From positions 58,559-122,558 of the forward strand of contig JAIQCW010000007.1 in assembly GCA_020283715.1 (NCBI GenBank): DNA of 64,000 bases, read 5' to 3'. The position numbers and the translations under genes are program-made. Positions 23,344 through 34,068 of the stretch are shown here, in pieces (position 1 is the first letter of the stretch; the number at the start of each line of letters is the position of its first letter). The notes under the pieces were generated by a model. It ran no database searches. It saw only the letters and a list, made by a program, of their open reading frames with translations, and was not told the origin of the DNA. Source of the stretch: Cytauxzoon felis. Its lineage: Eukaryota > Apicomplexa > Aconoidasida > Piroplasmida > Theileriidae.

Positions 23344-26300
23344 ATGTATATTATACTGTTCATCACCAACTTGTTGATTTCGTACTATACATTAAGGTTA
23401 CATAGATTTAGTATATTTTATATCATAAGTCGTGATATAATGGTAATACAATCACCAAAGACGAAGAAAACTGTAATATCCAAGAGTAGTGGTCGACAGA
23501 CAAAATTAACCGGTACTGATACTGCAGTTGTTGATAAACAATGGGCGAAAATGCCACCATTAGGTGTGTTGTTATAGGAATTTCATATACATTCTCATAG
23601 ATCCTAATGAGGATCCCCAAGAAGCTTTTAATCATATAGCTGATTTAGCTAAGCACTCAAGGGTATACATTGGTGCTCATGTATCAGCATCCGGTGGACC
23701 AGAACATTCAGTAACAAATGCATTTAATACTTGTAGTATGTTATTGTTGGATATTCCATATGATTTATACAGGCCAATCTTTCGCATTCTTTCTAAAGAA
23801 CCAAAGAAGATCCTACTCGGCACCTTTGGTACGTATCATATATAGTCTCGTTTTAATCAAATAATTTTACATTAGACTACTGAAGGAATAGAAAAATTCA
23901 AGAAGGAACTTGCTGATCGAAACTACGACCCGAAATTAATATTACCTCATGGCTCATTTCTAGTAAATTTGGCCAATCCCAGTATGTTTTATCACTCGAA
24001 ATATGAATTTTTACCATATAGATTCAGAGAAAAGGAACAAAGCATATGATATATTCCTAGATGATTTAAAGCGTTGTGAACTACTTGATATCCCTCTTTA
24101 TAACTTCCATCCCGGTATGTTAAAGTCAAATCATATCAAATTCGAGGAATGCCTCTCAAATTTGCTGTAATCATTCAAATTTTCATGTAAAAGTCAATTC
24201 TAAACATGTTTGTAGGATCGACAGTGGGAGCTTGTACCAAGGCTGAGGGTATAAAAAATATAGCTGTATGTAATGTGATGAAAATAATCTCCAATATCCT
24301 AGGATTGTGTGAATAAAGCCTTAAAGGCTACAAAATCCGTCAAGGTTGTCTTGGAAAATGCTGCAGGACTGAATAATGTGATTGGTTCAACGTTTCAGGA
24401 ACTAAGAGATTTAATAGATCTAATAGAAGATAAATCTAGAGTATGTTGATGTAATGACTTAAAATTATAATCTATAGGTCGGTATATGTCTGGATACATG
24501 TCATTTGTTCTCCGCTGGTATGTTGATTAACGAATTTCTATCTCTTTTTACTCCTATTAACGTTACACCTGAGATCCTACCGTCAGCTCTTCTTATTACC
24601 TCCCCCTCTGCTTCCCTGAGTTCAGCTACGGGTGATGTATTTTATATTATTTCTTTAAATAACGGGAGGGGAATAATTTGGAATAAAAAAGATGGAACCA
24701 AGGATATGTTAAAATGGCTCCACATCCATATAAACCTCTACGTATGGTTGCTATGTTCCTAGCCGGATTTATAATGCTCACTCCTCATAGGATTGCCATG
24801 ACTTGCGCTCCTCATATATTGAAGCGTTATCATCTTCCTCCTGATGTCGTTGGTCTTTTCATTTATAAAATCCATACACCCATGGAGTTGTATAATGTAT
24901 TAGGACAGTATATAGCGAACATAATAGCGTGGATAGTTAGAGGTAAAACAGCTAAAAGGTATATTTATAGAGGATTCTCTATATTATTTGTTTGGTTAAT
25001 GTTTGCATCTGGGATTCTATCATATAAAATTTTCAAATCTGGTGATGACTATGGTTACTTTAACTACTTTTTTTGGAGTGTTATTTTCATGACTTTTACC
25101 AATGGGTTATACTGTGCCTCTTCATTTAAATTGGAAGGAGCTAATGCTTCAATGTATGGAGCTGGAGTTCCTTCTTCTGGATTTTTCACATTTTTTCTAC
25201 ATAAATTTTGTAAATGGCAATCCAAAATGGATAATTGGGAAGATTTTGATAGGAGTATATTAAAAGTTCAATTTTGGGTGACTGTAATAACCCTAGGGAT
25301 AACAGCAATCCTCTGGTCTGTCGACATTGGCCTGGATATTGGTCATGATCCTAATGCTAATGAAGCCGCCAATAAGGGTATTATAAAATTATTTAGTAAC
25401 CATAAAGATGATACTGCTACTAATAATGGTGCGGATGTTGGTCATGTGGGTGATTGGTCACCAATTTTTATGCTTGCGATTTCGTTGGGTACAGTCTACG
25501 CATTTTATCCTTCCATAAGTCCATATCAGCTAGTTGAGGATGATATTATGGGTAAAAGGATTGATTTATGGATATTATTTACGGCCGCGATACCAAATTT
25601 TGCTGTAGCATTGCTGGATATAATTGATGAGGCAGTGGATAAACATATCGGTCCTAGTACTAGAACTTGGCTCAAGCCTAATTCATGGTATTGGCAATTA
25701 TCATGGCTAGCTATACTACCTTATTTATCCTGTATCTATATATTTTTGTCGTTTATGCATTACCCGGATGGATTTTTTGCTAGACATATGAAGAGTAAAA
25801 AATGGCTTGTATATATTGTCTGTATAACTTTTAATTTCTTTCAAGAATGGTTAGAATCTATCGGATTCGCCGGAGCCGGTGCACAGATACATAAAGATAA
25901 TAACAGTGCTTACTTTAAAAACAATAATGAAGGAAAAATCAACTTTGAAAATGCTCATGCCGCGTTCAACGATGATATAGCGGCATTTAATGTATTACTA
26001 ACCATTACCATTGTGAATATATCCATGTTGATTTGAAATTTATATCTTATTTAATGTGGAGAATATTCTAGAATTTAGTTCTTCCGGGTTGACATTGCCA
26101 CGATCTCCGGGAGTGGCTATACTCTTTAGAGAGAGGTAAATATAGAATCTGTCTGCAAGACGAAGAGAGGTGGAAAGACATGATATATGGATGATGATAA
26201 ATACTGCATAACAACTATCTCTCGTGATCAATGGACTTTTGTTAAATTTCTTATAAATATTTACTTCAGGTTACGATATTCGTACTCGTGAGAAGTTTGA

Positions 26301-26565
26301 GAGTGTGTTACAGGACTTTTCAAATGTCGTAGGATTGGAATATTTATGCGCGGTGCATTTGAATGATTCGAAAACTGAGATGGGTAGTGGTTTGGATCGT
26401 CATGAAAATTTGGGTAAGGGAACATTAACAGAGGAGACATTCAGATTTGTGATGAACAGTCACTATTTTAAAGATATACCTATAGTATTAGAGACACCAG
26501 ATGGTAAAGGTGATGAAACAGTATATAAACAGGAGATTAAATTTATGTATTCTTTACTTGAGTAA
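23344..26565 (+). CDS. APN1: AP endonuclease, endonuclease IV (APN1) family, organelle-targeted
   Basis: Many short exons. The N-terminus is hydrophobic then basic ([20 protein letters not shown]..., then [16 protein letters not shown]), suggesting an apicoplast or mitochondrial leader. Core motifs: [22 protein letters not shown] (needs a short intron at about 23733-23775), [59 protein letters not shown] and [11 protein letters not shown]. These are the trinuclear zinc-binding motifs of endonuclease IV, which incises DNA at abasic sites in base-excision repair. The intron between CHLFSAG and YDIRTREKF (24516 to about 26270) is 1.75 kb and encloses a complete membrane-protein gene bracketed by two halves of a palindromic element. 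Confidence 0.9.
24557..24635 (+). repeat. Left half of palindromic element R10, bracketing the nested membrane gene
   Basis: Modules in order: CACCTGAGATCC, TACCGTCAGCTCTTCTTATTACC, CCCCCTCTGCTTCCCTGAG, TTCAGCTACGGGT. The element stops here, and 80 bases later the nested gene starts. The matching right-hand modules occur only after that gene, at about 26085. Confidence 0.8.
24714..26036 (+). CDS. Multi-pass membrane protein, Tpr/mtm-like or ENT-like (copy 2), nested in APN1 intron
   Basis: A 440-residue intronless product paralogous to 692-2218 across its full length. It is shorter mainly in the hydrophilic loop after the fifth or so membrane segment. Shared blocks include [69 protein letters not shown] and [19 protein letters not shown]. 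It lies on the sense strand inside the APN1 intron between the two halves of element R10, about 80 bases from the left half and 50 from the right. Its function is unknown: a membrane protein of a piroplasm expanded family is most likely, a transporter possible. The upstream motif at 24656-24672 is shared with copy 1. Confidence 0.7.
   Translation: MAPHPYKPLRMVAMFLAGFIMLTPHRIAMTCAPHILKRYHLPPDVVGLFIYKIHTPMELYNVLGQYIANIIAWIVRGKTAKRYIYRGFSILFVWLMFASGILSYKIFKSGDDYGYFNYFFWSVIFMTFTNGLYCASSFKLEGANASMYGAGVPSSGFFTFFLHKFCKWQSKMDNWEDFDRSILKVQFWVTVITLGITAILWSVDIGLDIGHDPNANEAANKGIIKLFSNHKDDTATNNGADVGHVGDWSPIFMLAISLGTVYAFYPSISPYQLVEDDIMGKRIDLWILFTAAIPNFAVALLDIIDEAVDKHIGPSTRTWLKPNSWYWQLSWLAILPYLSCIYIFLSFMHYPDGFFARHMKSKKWLVYIVCITFNFFQEWLESIGFAGAGAQIHKDNNSAYFKNNNEGKINFENAHAAFNDDIAAFNVLLTITIVNISMLI
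26085..26190 (+). repeat. Right half of palindromic element R10
   Basis: Modules: TGCCACGATCTCCGGGAGTGGC, TATACTCTTTAGAGAGAGGTAAATA, TCTGTCTGCAAGACGAAGAGAGGTGG. Together with 24557-24635 it makes one ordinary element, with the membrane gene occupying the position between the GGT/CCACGATC modules. Confidence 0.8.
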
Positions 26566-26634
26566 TATATAGAAATCTTTAATATATTATTCAAACAATA
26601 TATAACTCATTCTATTCTTTATAAATATCATTAG

Positions 26635-26706
26635 AGCCGACTATGGGATTCGAACCCATGACCTTTTGATTACGAATCAAATGCAATACCACTATGCTAA
26701 GACGGC
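26635..26706 (-). tRNA. tRNA-Thr (anticodon CGU)
   Basis: On the minus strand the cloverleaf reads from GCCGUCU at 26706: D-loop UAGUGGUAUU, anticodon stem UUUGA / UCAAA with loop UUCGUAA, T arm AUGGG-UUCGAAU-CCCAU, acceptor 3' side AGUCGGC. The anticodon CGU decodes ACG threonine. One acceptor pair (U-U) is mismatched. No intron. It lies 70 bases after APN1 and 40 bases before the next gene. Confidence 0.9.
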
Positions 26707-26746
26707 CCAATCTGTGTTCTAAATTAACCATTTAAAATATTTTTAA

Positions 26747-28790
26747 ATGTTTTTTATAATTAAATTTCTAATAATAACATTTATCAATGTATCGTTAAAC
26801 ATTAACCTAAAATATCAATCATTTATAACCACAAGGATTCCATGGTCTAGAGCGAAATGTGTAAATTTTCAACTACTGTTAAAATTTAATAATAAAAGCG
26901 ATAATAAAAATCTATTTAAAAAACAACTAGAAGATTATCAATTCAATACACCACCGTATGTTTTTCATTCAATCACAGTCTTCCACTAGTATCGTTGTCT
27001 ACCTATACACTTAATAAATAAGTAGTCTATCATGAGGAATGACTCTAACTGTAATACATCATATATCAAATATCATCTAATATCACGAATATAAATTGAC
27101 CATCTTTTGTCTTACTTACAACTATACACCTGATGTATAAACCAGACATCTCGTATTCCATTGCACCCACTTTATGTCCTGCCGTCAGCTCTTCCAATTA
27201 CCTATCTCTAAAGAGTATATTCACTCCCGGAGATCGTGGCCGAAGTGTAATGGATTGGACCTCAAGTGGTAACCTCAGGTGGAACCTGGAAGCGATCTAC
27301 GGGAGCTGGAAGGGGAAGTAAATAGAAGAGATGACGGCAGGACTACCTACGGTTGATATTTTCCTAATACAAAGCAATATCTAGAGAAATGATATATACC
27401 TATTGTCGTTATATATTATCTTTTAGTTTGACTTTATTTTTATTTGTTTTATTATCTTATATACAGGCCGAATAATGTGAAGCATGAGAAACGATGGCAA
27501 GATTTGGTATTTGAAGAGGTAATAAAGAATAGGAATAGACATGAAGGTGACAATTTTTTGTATGGTGAATTGGATACCTTTGATTCTGAGAGTTATAAGA
27601 ATCTATCGGATAATACTTTTGACAAGAAGAATTATGACTATAGATTATCACCTGAGGGTAGATTATTAATAGAAGATCGCATAGAATATTTAAGAAGACA
27701 AGCGCATACTAATCCTGGACATAGAAAGCCTACGAGACCTACTCTATGGATAGTGAGACCAGCTGAGGGTATTTTTATATTTGTAGTACGATAGAAAAAT
27801 CATTACCACAGGTAATTATTGTGAACTACTTAAGAAGGATGAAGAACGTATAAAGTCGTTGGTAGATCGTGTACGTAAAATTTTTTCAAAAAATGATTTG
27901 GAGATTCTAGTACTAAAATTAGACGTCAAAATGCCATTATGTGAAATTGTCGTCGAAGGCTCACTCCCAGATATCGCAAGAATACTTTACGCCAGAGGAG
28001 GTACATTACAGGTAAGTCACGCAACATCCAACTTTTTATAAGTTCCAATACACTACAACATCTCTTCCATACCACCCCTCCTTGTCTTGCAGACAGCCTC
28101 CTCTATTTACTTCCCCTTCCAGCTCCCGTAGATCGCTTCCAGGTTTTACACTTGAGGTCCAATCCACTACACTTCGGCCACGATCTCCGGGAGTGGCTCT
28201 ACTCTTTAGAGATAGGTAATTAGAAGAGGCTCCACGCCTAGTGGGAAGACTTCAGGTGGAGAACTTCTCAAGACAGTGACGAGCATGTAGCATGTATTGG
28301 TTCTAAGACATATATGACAACAGCGTCTTATTTATTATCTGAACATCATCACTTTAGTTCTATGTGACGCCTAGATTTTGGACGTATTGTGACTTATTAG
28401 AAAAGGATCCAAGATTGGAGGCCAAATATGGAAGATCAGCAGCTCCGGGTTTATTTCCACAATGGGATGAAGACGGTATGATTGAAGAAATTACGGATTG
28501 CATGGATATAAGACCAGATTATTCATTGGTATATTCAAGACATACCACTTCTATTGACACTACAGGAACTGCGTCAACCAAATGCTTGGAATATGTTGCC
28601 CATGTTGCCAAAATATGATAAAGATCTGATGCTCGCTTATTTCGAACATGTTCATTGGCCAACACGATTAAAAGTACAAAAGGCATTTGAGGACGGTATA
28701 GAGGACTACCGTCATGTAATAGCAGAGGAATACAAGAGGCTACAGAGATTGACCAGATATCACTCGAAGCTGTTAGACGAATGGATGTAA
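26747..28790 (+). CDS. Unidentified protein with organelle-type leader
   Basis: Exons join as follows: leader MFFIIKFLIITFINVSLNI..., then across intron 26957-27464 (element inside) PPPNNVKHEKRWQDLVFEEV, then RRQAHTNPGHRKPTRPTLWI, PAEGNYCELLKKDEERIKSL, then across an element intron (about 28011-28359) GTLQ-FYVTPRFWTYCDLLEK, then DGMIEEITDCMDIRP, SL-ELRQPNAWNMLPMLPKYD, ending TRYHSKLLDEWM. About 390 residues. A hydrophobic start followed by a basic stretch suggests apicoplast (or mitochondrial) import. I do not recognise a catalytic motif. The conserved, Trp- and Arg-rich style without repeats would fit an organelle ribosomal or assembly protein, but this is only a guess. Confidence 0.6.
27168..27350 (+). 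repeat. Palindromic mosaic element R11 (intron)
   Basis: Contains CCTGCCGTCAGCTCTTCC, AATTACCTATCTCTAAAGAG, CCCGGAGATCGTGGC, TGGATTGGACCTCAAGTGG, CCTGGAAGCGATCTACGGGA, GCTGGAAGGGGAAGTAAATA and GATGACGGCAGGAC: one fairly complete, single-loop copy. Confidence 0.85.
28060..28290 (+). repeat. Palindromic mosaic element R12 (intron)
   Basis: Modules CTTGTCTTGCAGACAGCCTCC, TTCCCCTTCCAGCTCCCGTA, GATCGCTTCCAGG, CCACGATCTCCGGGAGTGG, CTCTTTAGAGATAGGTAATT and GGCTCCACGCCTAGTGGG. It shares its left arm almost base for base with R13 at 30380. Confidence 0.85.
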
Positions 28791-28913
28791 GCTGGATTAA
28801 GTGTTAGATGAAGTTATATAAATTCCATTCAGGCCTAAAGATCAAACACCTCAGGTATAAATGAAGATGAATAGTTAACGAAAATTATTATTTGCGATTA
28901 GATTATTTAACAC

Positions 28914-29488
28914 TCATAGGTAATTAATCAATTCCTCATCTACACATTCATCTTCCTCTAGTACATCACCTCCTTCTTCATCTTCGTCGTCGTCTTGATA
29001 ATTCAACTCATCATAGAGTGTAAACATGTTCGTTATATTATTAAAGATGGCTTCAACCTCAGCTTCATTCTCTGGTGCCAAGATCAACGTCGGTACATTA
29101 CCATCTTCATGAAAACCATCATCCAGTTGGATGAAAACACAAGAATCCTTATATAGAGCTAAAATAATTACATATCTAACATTAACAAACTAACCTTTAT
29201 CTTTAGATATAGCATGCAATACAATTTTATCATACAGTAGACCGTAAATCAATTGGTCATCCGATTCACTGGACCAAATCAACTTTAGCGTCGTAATGTA
29301 CAGAGTACCACTTCCATCTGAAGGAGCAAAAATTTTAAATCATTTTTAAAACAAGACTCACAATCTTCCTTGTTATTTACTACAAATTTCACCTTTTCAT
29401 GTCTGCTTGTTACACTTTCATTAAAACCTTCATCCAGTATAGGTTCACCATTCTTGTCTTTAGCAATTTCCGTTATAAAAATTGTCAT
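28914..29488 (-). CDS. pICln (CLNS1A) homologue, methylosome/snRNP assembly chaperone
   Basis: Three exons on the minus strand. The first encodes MTIFITEIAKDKNGEPILDE..., the second GSGTLYITTLKLIWSSESDD, then IYGLLYDKIVLHAISKDK, the third ALYKDSCVFIQLDDGF, then PTLILAPENEAEVEAIFNNI, and a strongly acidic end (YQDDDEDEEGG...EDECVDEELINYL). The GTLYI...L.W and I.LHA(I/V)S(R/K)D signatures and acidic tail are diagnostic of pICln, the PH-like protein that delivers Sm proteins to PRMT5 for snRNP assembly. Length of about 170 residues is near the lower end of the family. Confidence 0.85.
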
Positions 29489-29677
29489 TTTGGAAATTTT
29501 TGTTTTTATAATAAATGGAATTTATTTTAACTAATCCCAATGTGGTATAGAATCATTTGTTATAAACTATATGAAATTCTATTATACATCGTGAGGTCTA
29601 CACATTACTCTCTAATATCTTGATATGATGCTATTGAGTGTCTACTGTTATGAAAGTGATCCAGGCATCCTTATAGG

Positions 29678-30899
29678 ATGAGTAGATATCTAGGTCTATC
29701 TATAAAGTACGGATATGTATCATATTGTCTAATAATAGATGATTCCATAAAGAAATTTGGTAGTATTTCCATGAAATGTCTATCATTAAATCATACTACA
29801 AGGATTAATAATTTATTTACTCTCCTAAAGTCCGCTGATGGATCTGTCAATCACCATTGGTATATCGGCCTCCAAGACGATTTAATCAATCCCAGATCTC
29901 AAGATCATGTAAAGAAATTATATAACTTATGCAGGTTGAGGTCAATTATAGAATGCTACTCGAATATTATATTCGGGTATGTTGAAATTTCCATTATCTT
30001 AATCAATCCGTTTCAACTACTATAACTAATTTCAGGTCCAAACCTATATTCATCAAGGAATTTGAGTTGTACAAGAGTCTAGGTATGTTCAATGCTGGTG
30101 ATATTATATTTTTAGGCAAAATATTAAATTTCAAAGTCACAAATACCCTAGAACTGGTTAATTATACAAGAAGTAAATTAAAGGTTTTAAACTCGTTAAA
30201 CGAACTACAATTCAATAATATATCCATAGCTTGGGCCATCGCACTCTTCCTCAAGGTTTGTAAAAATATCCCATTGAGATGTTGTCAGAATATTAGCAAT
30301 ACCTTCTTTTTCTAAATTTACTCCACTCGAGGTTAATCACTAACTTCACCTCCACCTTCTAATACAACCTTGCCTTCGTCTTGCAGACAGCCTCCTCTAT
30401 TTACTTCCCCTTCCAGCTCCCGTAGATCGCTTCCAGGTTTTCCACTTGAGATTACATCCTTACTTCCGCCACGATCTCTGGGAGTGGCTATACTCTTTAG
30501 AGATAGGTAAATAGAAGAGGCCTCGACGGCGAGTGGAATGAATAGTTGGATTGGACCTCTGGTGGAGAGCTGACGGCAGGACTAATAAAGGCGGAGATAC
30601 CTTAGTGAGAATTATATGAAAAATGAATCTAATTATCTAATATGGAGATTTTACGTTACCCACGTCCAAAAATTATAATTATTTATATAACTGATATTAT
30701 TTCTCTTTAGAGATATGAAATGATAGAGAGTTATAAATTGGATCAGGATTTAATGTCAAAGATAGAAAATCACGTTAGAAACGATGAGGTATTGTTGGAT
30801 TTGTTGAAGAATCGTGCTGGTAATGAAGGTATTGAAGATGTGATAAAACATCGCGTGAATAGATTGGTAGATTTATATATTGAGAAATTAATAGATTAA
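29678..30899 (+). CDS. Conserved hypothetical protein, possible RNase H-fold N-terminus
   Basis: Three exons give about 260 residues: MSRYLGLSIKYGYVSYCLII, then IIFGSKPIFIKEFELYKSL, AGDIIFLGKILNFKV, then across an element intron ALFLK-RYEMIESYKLDQDL, ending VNRLVDLYIEKLID. The opening pattern (LGLS..YGYVSYCLI.DD) resembles the first strands of RNase H-like resolvases, but the acidic active-site residues cannot be confirmed by eye, so no function is assigned. The stop codon (30897-30899) overlaps the stop of the opposite-strand UTP4 gene. Confidence 0.6.
30320..30598 (+). repeat. Palindromic mosaic element R13 (intron)
   Basis: Starts CCACTCGAGGTTAATCACTA, then GTCTTGCAGACAGCCTCC, CCCGTAGATCGCTTCCAGG, CCACGATCTCTGGGAGTGGC, CTCTTTAGAGATAGGTAAATA, GGCCTCGACGGCGAGTGG and GCTGACGGCAGGAC. 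Confidence 0.85.
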
Positions 30900-33667
30900 T
30901 TACCATAGTGTTTCTTATTAATAATTTTATAGCTTGTTGGTAATATATGGAAGACGAGTATATTCATCAGATTATCTTCGTGCCTAATGTCCATATGTGC
31001 TATGTATTTTATTTTCCTTATACAATTGTAACGGCATTGTCTCTTTATCCTCTTTATATTATTCGTTATCATATCACGACCACTTGATACTCTCAACATT
31101 GGATTATAAATACTCATCTCCTTACTCGGTACATTATAGAGACGACGCGGTCCAATGTATACCTTTTTACGCTTAAATCTTAATGATACATCCGAATCAA
31201 TATCTGATGATGGGTGAGCAGGAAGAGGTAGGAGAATAGTATCATCTGAAGGATGTGTTGTATTATCATCAGGAGGATGAGATACTATACCCCCACTACC
31301 ATTTATATCATCATTATGCTTTGCTGTGATTTGACCTGCTTTATCACTCTCACCTATTACCTCATTATCTTGTACATCTCCACACGTACTTCTTTCATTG
31401 CACGTGTAAAACAATTTTGTATCAATAGTGATTGAAATGACATGTATACCCGTCTGTATAATAATCCTGTTGATAGAATGTATCCAAATAGCATTAAAGA
31501 TGATAGTATTATGATTGATCAATTTATTAGGTATATGATGTATAAAGATATCATCATATGGTATAATAGAATGTGAATTCAAATCATAGAAATAATATCT
31601 AAAGGTATTAGAGAATACAACAAGATATTGTAAATGGGGACAGATTGTAATGCAAGTAATTTTCCAATCATTTTCAAACTGGGGTAATTCATAAACATTC
31701 ATTAACTTTTCATCTAATAAATAAACATTACCATAAATATTATAACAGATGATATATTTGCCCAATATTTTAAATTTTATAATTTTACTTTTAATGAAAT
31801 GCATGCATTCAATATCACTCAATACATCATTCAATATATTGTAAACACATATATTGAATCTACCATTCATATAATGACATAAAATCATATTATCTTCATC
31901 AATAAAATCCATAGATGAAATCATCAAATTCTTATTCTTAATCTTCTTATACTCAATTTTTAAATTAACAATATCAAATTTCAATATCATCAAGCCCTTC
32001 TGATTAACAATACCAATCAAATCACCATCTGGTGATATCTTCGCCACACTTATATACCCACCATCCTCCTTTAATTTAATCATAGCCAATTTATAAGGAT
32101 AGCCCAATGATATATCAGACGATGTATATGATTTGTCATCAATATTACGAATTTTATTCATATTGTTATATATATTACCTGTAGATTCATTAGATGTTTT
32201 ATTCCCCATATATATTCCATTGTATTCACTGCAGGTCGTGTCGTCAGCTTCTACCTTAGGTTCATCTTTTCCATTGCATGGAGCTTCTCTATTTACCTCC
32301 CCCTCTGCTTCCCTGAGATCAGCTACAGGTATTCCACTTCCACTTGAGGTCTTATCCTTGCCTACAATACCTTCCTCACCGCCATGATCTCTGGGAGTGG
32401 CTATACCGTTTACGGGGAGGTAATTGGAAGAGCTGTCTGCAGGACGAATAGAGGTTGATGGATCTTCTGTATTATATTTGCTTGTGGATGATGGTAGATA
32501 CCAGAGATCACAATGATGTAGATATTTGCAGAGTATCATTGTTTTATTACGGTTAAGATCAATTGATGAGTTAATCCAGGATGGTATATTAGATGTTATA
32601 AGTTTAGTTTTATTGTTGTCTATAAGCGAAATGATGCCATCAGTTCCAGCGGTTGCGATGAAGTTATTGTATGGATGTATCGTCATTGATCTGAGATTGT
32701 TATTACGATTAAGGTATTTTATGCTATTTATATACCAGCCATGCTTATTATTATATGTGTACAAAACTAATTTCCCATCAATACCTGCTGAATAAAATGT
32801 ATCACCATCATTATTACCAATGCATAAACTCAAAACATCCAACTCATGTTGATTAAAAATTTTGATTACAGTGTATGTATTTATATTCCATATGATTATA
32901 TTACCATTAGAATCACCGCTTACTAAATTATTATACTTTTGTATGTATATCAAAGACCAAATACATATATTATCATCCCCATTTGCCCCATTGTTAACTT
33001 TAATGGTTTTTAACTCATTGTTTGTTTTATTGTAATTAAATATAATAGAGTTTGAAGTACCACAGAAAAATGAGTCATCAGGTAGAATGTGTATGCTTAG
33101 TACGGATTTATTATTCTTGATATATACATCACCTAATATTAATACGGGAGTACGTACGTTGCTGACATTACAATCCCATAATTTGAACATCCGCACACAA
33201 CCGTCATCACAACCGACGAGTATATAATCATTACTATAAGACTTAACACCTGTAAAAATAGCGCCACCATAAGAACTGCACTTATTCTAAATAGGAATAT
33301 AAAGGTATAAAAAAAATCAACAAGCCTCCATCTGTAATGTCTCCAAATTCCAATCAGTAATGATTCCGTGTAATCCTACGGTAATTAGGCGATAATTTGA
33401 CAATTTTTTTTCCTGGTCATCATTATTGACCCAAATTATAACGCGATATGTAACATTCTTCGCATCTTCGTATAATGTCTAAATAGTATTTCATATTATT
33501 TAAAATAATATACTAACAGTTAAATGTAGGCGAGATTGTAGGTGGTATATCAGGATGTTATTATTGGACGACGCCGATAGATATTGTCCACATGGTGAAA
33601 ATGCGATAGAGTCTATAGAGTATTTACAAGAATCTAATATATTAATAAGAGATAGTTTATTTAACAT
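30896..33667 (-). CDS. UTP4/cirhin-like WD40 protein of the small-subunit processome
   Basis: Exon 1 starts at ATG 33667 (MLNKLSLINILDSCKYSIDS), exon 2 gives TLYEDAKNVTYRVIIW and GLHGIITDWNLETLQME, and exon 3 begins NKCSSYGGAIFTGVKS, ILVGCDDGCVRMFKLWD, then IWSLIYI, LVSGDSNGNIIIWN, SAGIDGKLVLYTY and FIATAGTDGIISLID. The WNLETL...SYGGAI and GDS.G...(I/V)W signatures are those of Utp4/cirhin, a U3 processome WD40 protein. The acceptor side of intron 2 is clear, but the donor appears to be GC (GAG|GCTTGT) or is otherwise unusual. A palindromic element (32225-32470) is translated in frame within the protein. The C-terminus ends HYGN with the stop at 30896-30898. Confidence 0.8.
32225..32470 (-). 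repeat. Palindromic mosaic element R14, translated in frame within UTP4 exon
   Basis: Read in the UTP4 frame on the minus strand it gives [57 protein letters not shown], with no stop. The cassette is the CCGTTTACGG type. The encoded peptides are the same families as in the CCp, ABC1 and uS9 insertions. It sits in a loop after the fifth or so WD blade. Confidence 0.85.
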
Positions 33668-34068
33668 TATATTATACAATAAACTACATTATAGAGTGCG
33701 ATAAATAATAAATTTATAATGACTGGGGGTCACAAGTTATAATTAAGGGTGTAAATCATAGACCAGTTGTTATGTTTAATATTTTAAATTATAAGAAAAT
33801 CATTTCATTTTAAATCTCATTTTCAATTTTGTTAAAGAAGAAAAATTTCTTTTGGTCATTACGTCTCGGATTTGTAACGGCAATAGGTGCAGTTTGATAA
33901 TACACGTACAGTCAAGTCTTTACATCTTGGTTTTCATAAAGTTTTAAAGGGTCACATTTCATTTTTAAGTAAATTTCTATAATGAGCATATAAGATAACC
34001 CTTTTGTAATATTTAATAATACATTAATATCGCAACAACCTAATATGTGTTAATTTGTCGTTCTATAA
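33668..34068. other. Intergenic region between divergent UTP4 and ATG8 genes
   Basis: About 400 AT-rich bases with poly-T and poly-A runs (for example around 33835 and 33950). It probably holds both promoters. No element, ORF or RNA gene was seen. Confidence 0.5.

Noticed and set aside
23733..23845. Open frame reading [20 protein letters not shown] in APN1
   Set aside because: The endonuclease IV signature [11 protein letters not shown] appears in another frame once a short intron is removed, so this reading is a by-product.
26635..26706. tRNA derivation of the palindromic elements
   Set aside because: The nearby tRNA shares no A-box or B-box-like run with the modules, and the elements lack a GGTTCGAATCC-type motif.
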